Source of the DNA: an uncultured Mycoplasmatota bacterium
Lineage (GTDB): Bacteria > Bacillota_I > Bacilli_A > RF39 > UBA660
NCBI GenBank assembly: GCA_946403755.1
Contig: CAMJBC010000003.1
Location: 1-64,000, forward strand
Length of the DNA stretch: 64,000 nt
Direction of reading: 5' to 3'
Every line of letters starts with the position of its first letter. The first letter of the stretch is position 1. This document shows positions 7,182 through 15,899 of the stretch, in pieces. The position numbers and the translations under genes are program-made. The notes beneath the pieces are model-generated. The model was not told the origin of the DNA. It ran no database searches and worked only from the letters and a program-made list of their open reading frames with translations.

Positions 7182-8360
7182 ATGCTATTTTTTAATAGAA
7201 AAAATAAAGATTATAATTATTTTAAAATCTTTCTTGCTGTTTTTTTAGCAATAGTGTGTAGTATAGTAGTTTATTTTTTATTTTCTAAATTAGGATATGT
7301 AGCATTATTTTTAAAGAAAATATTTAAAATATTAGCTCCAGTTATTATAGGTGTAGTATTTGCATATTTATTTAATCCTATAATTACTAGAATAGAAGAT
7401 TATTTAAATAAAAATGATAAGATAAAGAAAAAGAATAAATTAGGTAGAGTTCTTGGAATAATAATTACTTATGTATTATTTATTGCAGCTATAGTTATAT
7501 TTATTAGATTCTTTATACCAAGCTTATTAGATAGTTTAAATATGATGGTTAAAAATATACCAAAGTATTTAGAAAATGTATTTACTTTTATTAAAGATAT
7601 ATGTGAAAAGAATAATATTAATCCTAAATTTATAGATTCATATAGATCTAGTATTAATGAAACAATTAAAAATAGTGTAGTACCAAATATGGATATTATT
7701 ATTAATAATTTAGCTACTGGTATTACTAGTGTTATTAAATGGATAATTAATATAGTAGTAAGTATTATTATTTCAGTATATTTAATATACGATAAAGAAT
7801 TCTTTTCAAATGGTATAGATAAAGTGTTAAAAACATATTTTTCTCCTAGAGTATATGAAGAAATTATAAATATTGCTAAATATATTTATAAAGTATTAGG
7901 TGGATTTATGGTTGCTAGATTAATAGATTCATTAATAATAGGAGTACTTACATTTGTAGTATTAATTATATTTAAAATACCATATGCATTCTTAATTGCA
8001 TTATTAGTTGGTATAACTAATGTTATTCCATTCTTTGGACCATTTATTGGTGCTATACCATCAATTGTATTATTGTTAATGATTAATCCTACTAAAGCAT
8101 TAGAATTTGGAATTATAATATTAATTATTCAACAATTTGATGGAAATGTTTTAGGGCCAAAATTAATTGGTGATAAAATTGGAATTAAGAGTTTCTGGGT
8201 ATTATTTGCAATATTATTATTTGGTGGATTATTTGGATTCTGGGGAATGATATTTGCTGTACCACTATTTGCGTGTTTATCAGAATTTATAAAATATAGA
8301 GTTAAAAAAAGACAAGAATATAATCAAGGGCAAGAAGAATTAGCAACTAAAAAAAGATAG
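7182..8360 (+). CDS. AI-2E family transporter (membrane protein)
   Basis: A polytopic membrane protein of 392 residues belonging to the AI-2E/PerM-like permease family; substrates in the family range from signalling molecules to Na+/H+. Membrane segments lie near residues 15-35, 45-75, 95-125, 190-215, 250-330 and 345-375. A Glu/Lys-rich linker and the region GITNVIPFFGPFIGAIP followed by IILIIQQFDGNVLGPKLIG are strong family signatures. AGAGGTGG lies 5 bases before ATG 7182, so I prefer it to GTG 7173. TATAAT at 7155-7160 supplies a promoter. The substrate cannot be told from sequence. Confidence 0.85.
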   Translation: MLFFNRKNKDYNYFKIFLAVFLAIVCSIVVYFLFSKLGYVALFLKKIFKILAPVIIGVVFAYLFNPIITRIEDYLNKNDKIKKKNKLGRVLGIIITYVLFIAAIVIFIRFFIPSLLDSLNMMVKNIPKYLENVFTFIKDICEKNNINPKFIDSYRSSINETIKNSVVPNMDIIINNLATGITSVIKWIINIVVSIIISVYLIYDKEFFSNGIDKVLKTYFSPRVYEEIINIAKYIYKVLGGFMVARLIDSLIIGVLTFVVLIIFKIPYAFLIALLVGITNVIPFFGPFIGAIPSIVLLLMINPTKALEFGIIILIIQQFDGNVLGPKLIGDKIGIKSFWVLFAILLFGGLFGFWGMIFAVPLFACLSEFIKYRVKKRQEYNQGQEELATKKR

Positions 8361-8382
8361 GTTAAAAAACCTATTTTTTTTT
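8357..8382 (+). terminator. Terminator after AI-2E transporter
   Basis: Stem ATAGGTT/AACCTAT (8357-8363 with 8368-8374), AAAA loop, eight or nine Ts. It includes the TAG stop. Confidence 0.85.
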
Positions 8383-8403
8383 ATAAAAATTTTACTATTT
8401 TAT

Positions 8404-8433
8404 TTGACAAGTTTTATATAAATATAGTATTCT
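8404..8433 (+). promoter_or_regulatory. Promoter of the AGCS symporter
   Basis: TTGACA at 8404-8409 with candidate -10 sequences TAGTAT (8425-8430) or TATTCT (8428-8433). It stands about 40 bases before the chosen start. Confidence 0.55.
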
Positions 8434-8472
8434 AAATATGATGTATTAATTTTAGAAAGGATGGAAAAAATT

Positions 8473-9822
8473 ATGCTCGAAAAAATTATGGACGTAACAA
8501 ATACTATATGTGGACTTCCTTTGACTATTTTCATAATATGTGCTGGAATTTACTTTAGTTATTGCGTTGGATTTTTCCAATTAACTCATATTAAAAAACT
8601 ATGGGGATTAACATTTGGAAAACTATTTAAGAAAATTAAGAAGGGAGAAAACTTAAAAGAAGATCCATCTTACAAAACTATTGCAACTGTATTAGGTGGA
8701 ACAATTGGTGCAGGTAATGTTGCTGGTGTAGCAGCTGCTATTGCAGTTGGTGGACCTGGTGCATTATTCTGGATGTGGGTAATCGCATTATTCAGTATGG
8801 CTACTAAAATGGTTGAAGTAATGCTTGCAACTAAACATCAACAAAAAGATAAAAATGGTAACCGTTATGGTGGAGCAATGTATTACATCAAGACTATTGG
8901 TGGAAAAGTTGCAAAAGTATTAGCAGTAATCTACACAATTACATTATTAATTTATGTATTATGTGATTCTGGATTTGTTCAAATCAATACTATCGCAACA
9001 TCATTACAAGATACTTTTGGTATTGCATTATGGCCTATAGCTGTAGTAGTTGGTATATTATCATTATTTGTAATAGCTGGTGGACTAAAGAGAGTTAGTT
9101 ATACATTAGAAAAATTAGTTCCTTTCATGTATGCTACTTATATTATTCTAGCTTTAATAGTAATATTTGCTAATATTGCAAATTTACCAGCTGCTTTAGC
9201 ATTAGTTGTAAAATATGCATTTACTCCAGCATCTGCTGTTGGTGGATTTGCTGGTTCAACAGTAGCAACTGCTATATCAAAAGGTGCTGCTCGTGGAATT
9301 TTTGCAAACGAAGCTGGACTTGGAACTTCAACTACAGTTCATGCTACAACAACAAATGATCCTGTAACTCAAGGTCTTTGGGGTATGATTGAAGTTGCTG
9401 TTGTTAGTTTCATGGTATGTACAATCTCTGGTTTACTTGTAATGACAACTGGAGCTTGGAGTGCTGTTAGTGAAGGTGGAGCACCAATGATCTTATATGC
9501 ATTTGAAACATTATATGGTCAAGTTGGTAAATACATTGTATGTTTTGTATTAGTAACATTCTGTTATTCAACATACATTGGATTCTTCTATGAATATATA
9601 ACTGCATTAGGATATTTTGCTAATGAAAAATGGAAAAATATCTTAAAGTGGACTTATGCTATTCCTGCAGTAGTTGCTGTATTCCTATCAATCGATGTTG
9701 TTTGGGATTTACTTTGTGACACAGCAGTTGGTTTAATTGTAATACCAAATGTAGTAGCATTATTCTTACTAAGAAAAGAAATTAAGAAGACTTTTGCTGA
9801 AGGTAAAAAGAAATTAGCTTAA
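8473..9822 (+). CDS. Sodium:alanine/glycine symporter (AGCS family)
   Basis: Imports small neutral amino acids (alanine, glycine) with Na+ across the cytoplasmic membrane. The protein has about 449 residues and ten or eleven membrane segments. The family signature GGTIGAGNVAGVAAAI with GGPGALFWMW, then NEAGLGTSTTVHA and DPVTQGLWGMIEV, are all intact, so it should be functional. AAAGGATGG lies about 9 bases before ATG 8473, so I place the start there rather than at 8461, which would have no room for an SD. The codon use contains more C-ending codons than the neighbours, typical of a highly expressed gene. It is monocistronic. Confidence 0.92.
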   Translation: MLEKIMDVTNTICGLPLTIFIICAGIYFSYCVGFFQLTHIKKLWGLTFGKLFKKIKKGENLKEDPSYKTIATVLGGTIGAGNVAGVAAAIAVGGPGALFWMWVIALFSMATKMVEVMLATKHQQKDKNGNRYGGAMYYIKTIGGKVAKVLAVIYTITLLIYVLCDSGFVQINTIATSLQDTFGIALWPIAVVVGILSLFVIAGGLKRVSYTLEKLVPFMYATYIILALIVIFANIANLPAALALVVKYAFTPASAVGGFAGSTVATAISKGAARGIFANEAGLGTSTTVHATTTNDPVTQGLWGMIEVAVVSFMVCTISGLLVMTTGAWSAVSEGGAPMILYAFETLYGQVGKYIVCFVLVTFCYSTYIGFFYEYITALGYFANEKWKNILKWTYAIPAVVAVFLSIDVVWDLLCDTAVGLIVIPNVVALFLLRKEIKKTFAEGKKKLA

Positions 9823-9827
9823 AATTA

Positions 9828-9854
9828 AAAGTAAACGTCAAGTTTACTTTTTTT
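9828..9854 (+). terminator. Terminator after AGCS symporter
   Basis: Stem 9828-9836 with 9842-9850, loop GTCAA, long T run. Confidence 0.85.
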
Positions 9855-9901
9855 TATGTATTATAAATGGTATAATTATCCTATGAATTGGAGATGATTA
9901 T

Positions 9902-11242
9902 ATGAGATTTTGGATAGCATTATGGGCTGCTAAACTATACGAATTATTTAAAGATAAATATCGTAAAACTAAAAGTGATAGAGCAGGTTTACTTGCTGAA
10001 AAACTATGCCCACATTTTTTAAATTATATTAAGAAACCTAAACTAGTTATTATGGTTACTGGTACTAATGGAAAAAGTACTACATGTGATTTAATAGCTA
10101 ATATGTTAAGAAAAGCAGGATATAAAACTGAATTTACATATTGGGGAGCTAATATGGTAGCAGGTCACATTAGAATACTACTTGATTGTGTAAATTTATT
10201 TAATAAATCTACAAGAGATGCAGTAGTACTAGAATGTGATGAATTATCATTAGATCAATGTTTACCATATATTAAACCACAATATTTATGTATAACTAAT
10301 TTGTGTAGAGATTCAATTAGAAGAAATGCGTATCCTGATTATATGATGAATATGGTAGATTTAGGAATTAATTCTAATAAAGATGTTACTTTAGTATTAC
10401 ACGCTAATGAACCATTCTCATCTAATGTAGGAGAACATAATCCAAAAGTATTTATTGGAGCAAATAAAATATATGATTATAGTGCATATGCTGGTTTTTC
10501 AAATGAATTTCTAACATGCCCAAGATGTAATTCAATGATTGAATATGAATTTAGACATTATAGACATGTAGGTAAATTTAAATGTCCTAAGTGTGGGTTT
10601 AAAAATCATAAAGCTAAATATACTTGGGAAAAGATTGAAGGAAATAACTTGGTATTAAATGGAGATAAATATCATATTGTTTCAGATGATATATTTAATT
10701 TATATAATGAAATAATGATTATAGGTTTATTTAGAGAAATAGGATTTGAACCTAAAGAAATAGATAAACTATTAAAAGGTGTTAATATTCCAAAATCAAG
10801 AGAAGGATTTGATTCTTATAAAGGAATAGATATTTATAGAAAATGTGGTAAGGGTCAAAATGGAACAGCACCTTCTATAATATTTGAAAGTATTATGAAG
10901 AATAAACATGATAAAGAATTAGTTCTTATTATGGATGCTGAAATAGGATTCCATGCTCAAGCTACTATGACATGGTTATATGATAATGATTTTGAATTAT
11001 TAAATGATAAAACAGTTAAGAAAATAATTATTACTGGAGAAAATACATTAGATTATAAATTAAGACTTTTACTAGCAGGTATAGATGAAAAGAAATTAAT
11101 AATATGTGAAGATTATAAAGATGCTCACAAGTATTTAACATTAGATAAAAGTGATATATATCTAATATGTGATGTTGATTATGGTAATTGGGGTATTGAA
11201 GTAACAGATAATATTAAAAAAAGATTGGATGATGAAAAATGA
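9902..11242 (+). CDS. MurT-like Mur ligase-family protein
   Basis: A 446-residue protein with the fold of MurT, the ATP-dependent subunit that with GatD amidates lipid II glutamate. Visible are the P-loop GTNGKSTT (about residues 53-60), the central Mur ligase domain with WGANM and LECDELS, a four-cysteine zinc ribbon (CPRCNSM and FKCPKCGF, about residues 202-228) and the C-terminal DUF1727-type domain. In known MurT the aspartate of a D-V-S-W motif completes the GatD catalytic triad; here the same place reads T-M-T-W (Thr355). Together with the changes in the next gene this suggests it no longer performs glutamine-dependent amidation. The stop overlaps the GatD-like start by 4 bases. The gene name is withheld because of this divergence. 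Confidence 0.8.
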   Translation: MRFWIALWAAKLYELFKDKYRKTKSDRAGLLAEKLCPHFLNYIKKPKLVIMVTGTNGKSTTCDLIANMLRKAGYKTEFTYWGANMVAGHIRILLDCVNLFNKSTRDAVVLECDELSLDQCLPYIKPQYLCITNLCRDSIRRNAYPDYMMNMVDLGINSNKDVTLVLHANEPFSSNVGEHNPKVFIGANKIYDYSAYAGFSNEFLTCPRCNSMIEYEFRHYRHVGKFKCPKCGFKNHKAKYTWEKIEGNNLVLNGDKYHIVSDDIFNLYNEIMIIGLFREIGFEPKEIDKLLKGVNIPKSREGFDSYKGIDIYRKCGKGQNGTAPSIIFESIMKNKHDKELVLIMDAEIGFHAQATMTWLYDNDFELLNDKTVKKIIITGENTLDYKLRLLLAGIDEKKLIICEDYKDAHKYLTLDKSDIYLICDVDYGNWGIEVTDNIKKRLDDEK

Positions 11243-11955
11243 AAATAGTAGAAGTATTATATAGTGAATTTGGTAACATGTATGGTGAAGTTTATAATCC
11301 AATGTTTTTAGAAAAGTCTAGTGATAAAATTAAATTAGTATTTACTAAGTTAACTGAAGAACCATATTTTATGACTCATAAAGTTGATATGGTTTATATT
11401 AGTAATATGAGAGATCCTAAGATGTATGATATCATTGATAGACTTAAAAAGTATAAAAAGAAAATTAAAGAAATGATAGAAGATAATGTAATATTCTTAC
11501 TTACTGGAAATGCTTTAGAAATGTTTGGTTCTTATATAAAAGAGAATGGTAAAAAAACAGATGCTCTTGGAATATTTGATTATCATGTTGATAAAGATTT
11601 TAAAGTTAAATATGCATCATGGGTAAAAGGTAAATTTAAGAATATAGAAATAATAGGTCATAGAAATCAATTTTCTAAATGTTATGGAATAGATAAACCA
11701 TTTATAAAAGTATCTAATGGTACTGGTAGTGGTATAGATGATGATATTGAAGGAATACATTATAAAAACTTTTATGCAACATATTTATTGGGGCCATTCT
11801 TAATAATGAATCCATTATTTGCAAAACATCTTTTAGAATTAATGGGTATTAAAGAAAAAATGAAGTTTGAAAAAACTGCTATGGATGCATATAAACATAG
11901 AATGGAATATTTTAATAAACCTGATGCAAGATATATAATGACTCATCATGGATAA
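11239..11955 (+). CDS. GatD-like class I glutamine amidotransferase fold, active site lost
   Basis: A 238-residue partner of the MurT-like protein. GatD normally supplies ammonia from glutamine with Cys94 and His189 (Staphylococcus aureus numbering). The family frame is clear: DNVIFLLTGNALEMFG lines up with the GatD nucleophile elbow LTICGGYQFLG, and EGIHYKNFYATYLLGP lines up with EGIHYKNLLGTYLHGP. In these alignments the nucleophile Cys is Gly90 and the catalytic His is Leu184. Both lie in otherwise well conserved stretches, so simple decay is unlikely. It may be a structural or regulatory subunit of a repurposed MurT complex. The alignment is by eye. Confidence 0.75.
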   Translation: MKIVEVLYSEFGNMYGEVYNPMFLEKSSDKIKLVFTKLTEEPYFMTHKVDMVYISNMRDPKMYDIIDRLKKYKKKIKEMIEDNVIFLLTGNALEMFGSYIKENGKKTDALGIFDYHVDKDFKVKYASWVKGKFKNIEIIGHRNQFSKCYGIDKPFIKVSNGTGSGIDDDIEGIHYKNFYATYLLGPFLIMNPLFAKHLLELMGIKEKMKFEKTAMDAYKHRMEYFNKPDARYIMTHHG

Positions 11956-11957
11956 TA

Positions 11958-11986
11958 AAAAAAGTGATTATTTAAATCACTTTTTT
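11958..11986. terminator. Bidirectional terminator
   Basis: Twelve-base-pair stem (11958-11969 with 11975-11986), loop ATTTA, flanked by A and T runs. It serves the GatD-like gene and the convergent ATP-grasp gene. Confidence 0.85.
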
Positions 11987-12963
11987 CTTTCCATTCTTTT
12001 TAAGAAATCTGGATATACTCCAATACCATTTGTTCTATGAATAGGTAAGTTATATATATCATGTCCTGGATAATCATTTCCTTCAATTAAACATGGACCT
12101 TTATTTGAAATACCAACATCCCATCCAACATATCCAACTTCTGGAATAACTTTACTAGCTTCCATACACATCTTTTTAGCTTCTTCAAATTGAGGTATTT
12201 TAAATCCAATAAATTTAGTTCCTGTTTCAGGATGACGCTCAAATACATTACCAGCTTTATCAATAGCATTGTATTCAATAATTCCTGTATCTGTATTAAT
12301 TGGTACTACCATACCACCATTATTGAAGTTATCAACTATTTTATGATTTCCAACTCTTAAATATGTACATACTATTGAACTAACTCCTTGATCATATAGA
12401 GTAACAATTCTTAATGTATTAATACTACTAGGATTTAATTTATCCATTCCTTTATCTTGAATTATATAATCTTCAATTAATCTACTTTCACCTTTAATAA
12501 GTTTTTTATAAGTTCCTTTATCAGGTTTAATTTTCATAATGCCATCACCATGAGTACCATCTATTGGTTTAGCTATTATATATTCTTTACCTTTACAAAA
12601 TTCATTAAATTCTTTTTCATTATTTTCATCTAATAACATAAAATCTCTTTTAGTGAATTTTTTAAATTTATTATTAAATTTCCATTTATTATTAAATAAA
12701 TCTCTATATGTTCTAACATTATATTTTTTAACAAAGTCATCATTTTTTCCTCTTGTTAAAATAGTTGCTCTTTGTTTGGCATTTAAATCATACATTTCAA
12801 ATAATTCATAATCTAAATAACCAGCTTTATATTTAAGACCACAGACTATCATATCTATAAATAAGAATAATCTATTTCTACCTGTCTTTTTATGAATTCT
12901 TCCAACTACTTTAAAAAATCTTTTATAGTCCATTTTTAAAATTCTTTTAATTAAATATTTCAT
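11977..12963 (-). CDS. Sugar-transfer-associated ATP-grasp family protein
   Basis: A 328-residue cytoplasmic enzyme with an ATP-grasp fold. Recognisable parts are KPIDGTHGDGIMKIK (ATP-binding loop), the LNPSSINTLRIVTL stretch typical of the sugar-transfer-associated ATP-grasp group, VGWDVGISNKGPCLIEGN (metal-binding Asp and the E-x-N end) and a final HDIYNLP. Members are often found in surface polysaccharide or peptidoglycan-like loci and are thought to ligate a carboxylate to an amine; the actual substrate is unknown. On the minus strand GGTGAT precedes ATG. It is convergent with the MurT/GatD-like pair, which may mean a shared cell-surface role (inference). Confidence 0.75.
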   Translation of the reverse strand: MKYLIKRILKMDYKRFFKVVGRIHKKTGRNRLFLFIDMIVCGLKYKAGYLDYELFEMYDLNAKQRATILTRGKNDDFVKKYNVRTYRDLFNNKWKFNNKFKKFTKRDFMLLDENNEKEFNEFCKGKEYIIAKPIDGTHGDGIMKIKPDKGTYKKLIKGESRLIEDYIIQDKGMDKLNPSSINTLRIVTLYDQGVSSIVCTYLRVGNHKIVDNFNNGGMVVPINTDTGIIEYNAIDKAGNVFERHPETGTKFIGFKIPQFEEAKKMCMEASKVIPEVGYVGWDVGISNKGPCLIEGNDYPGHDIYNLPIHRTNGIGVYPDFLKRMERKK

Positions 12964-13014
12964 AATATATCACCAATAATATTTTATCATATTTCCAAAA
13001 TAATTGAAAAGTAT

Positions 13015-13027
13015 TATAATCTATGTA
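13015..13027 (+). promoter_or_regulatory. -10 box placing transcription start at the start codon
   Basis: TATAAT at 13015-13020 ends seven bases before ATG 13027, and there is no SD sequence between them. Transcription would begin at or next to the A of the start codon, so the 5-FCL mRNA is probably leaderless. Confidence 0.45.
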
Positions 13028-13566
13028 TGAATAAAAATGAATTAAGAAAAAAATATTTATTAATTAGAAAAGAAGTTCAAGATAAACTTGATAAATCAAA
13101 TTCTATTTTTAATAAAATAATTAATAGTGAAGAATATAAAACTTCTAGGGTAATTGGTTTATATAAAAATTTACCTAGTGAAGTAGATACTAATGAATTG
13201 ATAGAGTATTCACTAAAGAATAGAAAGATAGTTTTATTACCAAGAGTAGAAGGTGATTCATTATCTTTCTATAGAGTGTTTAATAATAGTGATTTTGAAA
13301 AAAGTTTTTTTGGTATTTATGAACCATTTAAAGAACCAGCTAATTATTTTTCTAGAATAGATCTTTTAATAGTGCCTGGTATATGTTTTGATATTAGTAG
13401 AAATAGAATAGGGTTTGGTAAAGGATATTATGATAGATTCTTAAATGATAAAGATATTAAAACTATTGGTGTATGTTTTGATGAACAAATTAGTGATGAT
13501 ATAGAAATAGAAGAACATGATAAAAAACTAGATAAAGTTATTACTGATAAAAGAATATTTTTTTAG
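13027..13566 (+). CDS. 5-formyltetrahydrofolate cyclo-ligase
   Basis: Converts 5-formyl-THF with ATP to 5,10-methenyl-THF in one-carbon metabolism, in the cytoplasm. The 179-residue length is normal. The N-terminal KNELRKKYLLIRKEV, a central LLIVPGICFD and the family signature GFGKGYYDRFL are present, followed by IGVCFDEQ. No SD is seen before ATG 13027, yet the N-terminus matches the family there, so initiation is probably leaderless. The shared terminator separates it from the convergent purine permease gene. Confidence 0.93.
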   Translation: MNKNELRKKYLLIRKEVQDKLDKSNSIFNKIINSEEYKTSRVIGLYKNLPSEVDTNELIEYSLKNRKIVLLPRVEGDSLSFYRVFNNSDFEKSFFGIYEPFKEPANYFSRIDLLIVPGICFDISRNRIGFGKGYYDRFLNDKDIKTIGVCFDEQISDDIEIEEHDKKLDKVITDKRIFF

Positions 13567-13574
13567 GTCAAAAT

Positions 13575-13600
13575 AAAACTGTGATTTAATCACAGTTTTT
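13575..13600. terminator. Bidirectional terminator
   Basis: Ten-base-pair stem (13575-13584 with 13590-13599), loop TTTAA, with A and T runs on the two sides. It ends both the 5-FCL gene and the convergent purine permease. Confidence 0.85.
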
Positions 13601-13605
13601 TATTC

Positions 13606-15114
13606 TTAAAGTACTGTTGGAACTAAGAAGTAAATTAAGAATAGTATAAATACAACTATTGTTACTAATGTAATTTCAGTTTGTGGTTTAATTTTAGATT
13701 TTCCACACTTATAGTTAATATAATCTGCAAAGTAAATTACTAAATCTAACATTACGAATGATACAATACCCATACCAATACCTTTTGTAATTGAATAAGT
13801 TAGTGGCATTGCGATAATAGTAATAAATGCAGGAATTGAGTTTTTAACATTTGTGAAATCTACATTAAATACATTTGCCATCATAAGTACACCAACATAA
13901 ATTAATGCACTTGCAGCAGCTGCGGTTGGAATAAATGCAAATAATGGAAGTAAGAATATTGATAGTAAGAATAATATTGCAGTAGTTAAAGCTGTTAAAC
14001 CAGTTTTACCACCAGCACTAACTCCAGTACCACTTTCTACAAATGTAGTAACAGTACTAGTACCAGTTAAAGAACCAGCAATAGTAGCAATACTATCAGC
14101 ATACATCATTTTTCCATAATTGATTGGTTTTCCATCTTCATCTAATAATTTTGCATTAGAACAGCATCCAACAACAGTACCCATAGTATCAAACATATCA
14201 ATCATAGAGAATGTAATAATTAACATGATTGATGTTAATATTGAACCATCTGGTAATTTAAATCCACCTTTGAATAAAGATAAGAATACAGTATCTTTAC
14301 CAGTAAAGAAGTTAGAAATATTTTCCCAGAACTTCCAACTAATACCTGGAGTAGTTCCTTTTAATATTTCAACATTAGCAACTCCTAGTGGAATAGCTAA
14401 AATAGTTGCTGCTAGAATTCCAATAATAACAGAACCTTTAACGTCGTAATGAGATAAAACTCCAATTACTAATAATCCAAATAATGCAACAGTAGCACAG
14501 CAAGCTTCGCCACCTTTAGCCCATAATGCTGGATTATTGAAATCAACTAATTGTAATAGAGTAAATTGATTGTCTGTAACAATATGAGCATTTTGAAGAC
14601 CAATAAATGCAATAAATAAACCTATACCAACTGATATACTAGTTCTTACTGCTTTTGGCATTCCATCAAATATTTTTTCTCTTAAAGAAATTAGTTCTCC
14701 TGTTTTTTTATTTTTTCCACATGGTATGAATGATAGAAGCAAGAATATAATTCCACTTATGAATACAAGCATCATTGCATTTCCATAAGAGTAACTAAAT
14801 CCCATAGCTCCACCAACAATTGTTCCAACCATTGCATTTAATCCCATACCTGGTGCTTGAGCTAGTGGCATTTTAGCAAGTAAAGCCATTAGTAATGTTC
14901 CAATAAATGCACCAATTGCAGTAGCAATAAATACACTAGAGAATCTTGGATCTGCTGTACCTCCCCATAGAATATTGTTTGGATTAACCGTCAAGATATA
15001 CGCCATTGCTAAGAATGTCGTGATTCCTGCAAATATTTCAATTTTTTTTTTAGAACCTCTTGCTTTGATTTCAAAGAAAGAATCTAAACTGCAGTTTTTC
15101 TTTTTGTTTTTCAC
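13606..15114 (-). CDS. NCS2-family purine permease (AzgA/PbuG type)
   Basis: Imports purine bases (hypoxanthine, guanine or adenine) by proton symport. It has about 502 residues and 12 or so membrane segments. The N-terminal FFEIKARGSKKKIEIFAGITTF, APGMGLNAMVGTIVG, SMIDMFDTMGTVVG and GTSTVTTFVESGTGVSAGGKTG are hallmarks of the AzgA/PbuG branch. I place the start at GTG 15114 because AGAAAGGTGTG lies just upstream; the in-frame ATG at 15156 falls inside the riboswitch terminator. The gene is under guanine-type riboswitch control and is divergent from apt, so it belongs to purine salvage. Confidence 0.9.
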   Translation of the reverse strand: MKNKKKNCSLDSFFEIKARGSKKKIEIFAGITTFLAMAYILTVNPNNILWGGTADPRFSSVFIATAIGAFIGTLLMALLAKMPLAQAPGMGLNAMVGTIVGGAMGFSYSYGNAMMLVFISGIIFLLLSFIPCGKNKKTGELISLREKIFDGMPKAVRTSISVGIGLFIAFIGLQNAHIVTDNQFTLLQLVDFNNPALWAKGGEACCATVALFGLLVIGVLSHYDVKGSVIIGILAATILAIPLGVANVEILKGTTPGISWKFWENISNFFTGKDTVFLSLFKGGFKLPDGSILTSIMLIITFSMIDMFDTMGTVVGCCSNAKLLDEDGKPINYGKMMYADSIATIAGSLTGTSTVTTFVESGTGVSAGGKTGLTALTTAILFLLSIFLLPLFAFIPTAAAASALIYVGVLMMANVFNVDFTNVKNSIPAFITIIAMPLTYSITKGIGMGIVSFVMLDLVIYFADYINYKCGKSKIKPQTEITLVTIVVFILFLIYFLVPTVL

Positions 15115-15135
15115 AAAAACACACCTTTCTAGAAA

Positions 15136-15171
15136 ATAAAAAAAGCTTACACTCAATCATGTAAGACTATG
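15136..15171 (-). terminator. Riboswitch expression platform (terminator/antiterminator)
   Basis: On the minus strand CTTACA (15165-15160) pairs with TGTAAG (15151-15146) and is followed by C and seven Ts, an intrinsic terminator. Immediately upstream CATAGTC (15171-15165) is complementary to GACTATG at the 3' side of the aptamer P1 stem, forming an antiterminator. Ligand binding keeps P1 closed and lets the terminator form, an OFF switch. Confidence 0.85.
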
Positions 15172-15196
15172 TTCTAGAAGTAAAATAAAATATAGT

Positions 15197-15263
15197 GTCA
15201 TAGTCCATCCATTTATGGTGAATTGGTAGAAACGCTTAAACCATATTTTTAAGCATATATGAC
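15197..15263 (-). promoter_or_regulatory. Purine riboswitch aptamer, guanine class
   Basis: On the minus strand the aptamer has P1 GTCATA/TATGAC, P2 GCTTAAA/TTTAAGC with loop AATATGG, the core GTTTCTACC, loop 3 ACCATAAAT and the end GGACTATG. The base equivalent to position 74 is C (GACTAT), the guanine/hypoxanthine class; adenine sensors have U. It controls the purine permease and not the divergent apt gene. Confidence 0.93.
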
Positions 15264-15362
15264 TTTTATTTTCCACTTAAATTATGACACATTTTTTAAT
15301 AAAAATCAATTGTAAATTCATATCATTTAATATACAATTAATATGTAAGATAGGAGTGTTAT

Positions 15363-15899
15363 ATGAAGATAATAAAAAATCATTTAAAAAATGAATTAAA
15401 TCTTAGAACTGAAATGGATTATCCAACTAAAGGAATAGAATTTGTTGATATTAATCCATTAATTTTACAAAAGGAAACTTTAAAAGAAATAGTAGAGTTT
15501 TTTGTAAAAAAATTATCTAGTAAGAAAATTGATTACATGGTAGCACCAGAAGCTAGAGGTTTCTTATTTGGAATGGCAATAGCAGATAATTTAAATTGTG
15601 GATGTATTCCAGTTAGAAAGAAAGGTAAATTGCCACCAAGTACTGTTGTTAAAACATTTGATTATGAAAAAGAATATGGAAAAGATACTTTAGAATTACC
15701 TAAGTTAGTTAATGAAGATTATAAAGGAAAAAGATTTTATATTGTAGATGATATTTATGCAACTGGTAATACAGTTAATGCTATTAAAAATGCTATAGAA
15801 GAATTAGGTGGAAAAGTAGTAGGAGTAGCATGTGTTATTAATATTAAAGAATTAAATAATGATAAAGTATTATCTATAATAGATATTAATGAGGGTTAA
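15363..15899 (+). CDS. apt: Adenine phosphoribosyltransferase
   Basis: Makes AMP from adenine and PRPP in purine salvage, in the cytoplasm. The 178-residue protein has the PRPP loop FYIVDDIYATGNT (about residues 127-139), the N-terminal PTKGIEFVDINPLI region and APEARGFLFG, as in Apt rather than Xpt. TAGGAG lies before ATG. The nearby guanine riboswitch faces the other way and does not control it. The stop overlaps the next start (TAATG), so the following membrane protein is translationally coupled. Confidence 0.88.
   Translation: MKIIKNHLKNELNLRTEMDYPTKGIEFVDINPLILQKETLKEIVEFFVKKLSSKKIDYMVAPEARGFLFGMAIADNLNCGCIPVRKKGKLPPSTVVKTFDYEKEYGKDTLELPKLVNEDYKGKRFYIVDDIYATGNTVNAIKNAIEELGGKVVGVACVINIKELNNDKVLSIIDINEG

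Noticed and set aside
15115-15156. Longer N-terminus of the purine permease starting at 15156
   Set aside because: That ATG lies inside the riboswitch terminator hairpin and has no SD; GTG 15114 follows AGAAAGGTGTG.
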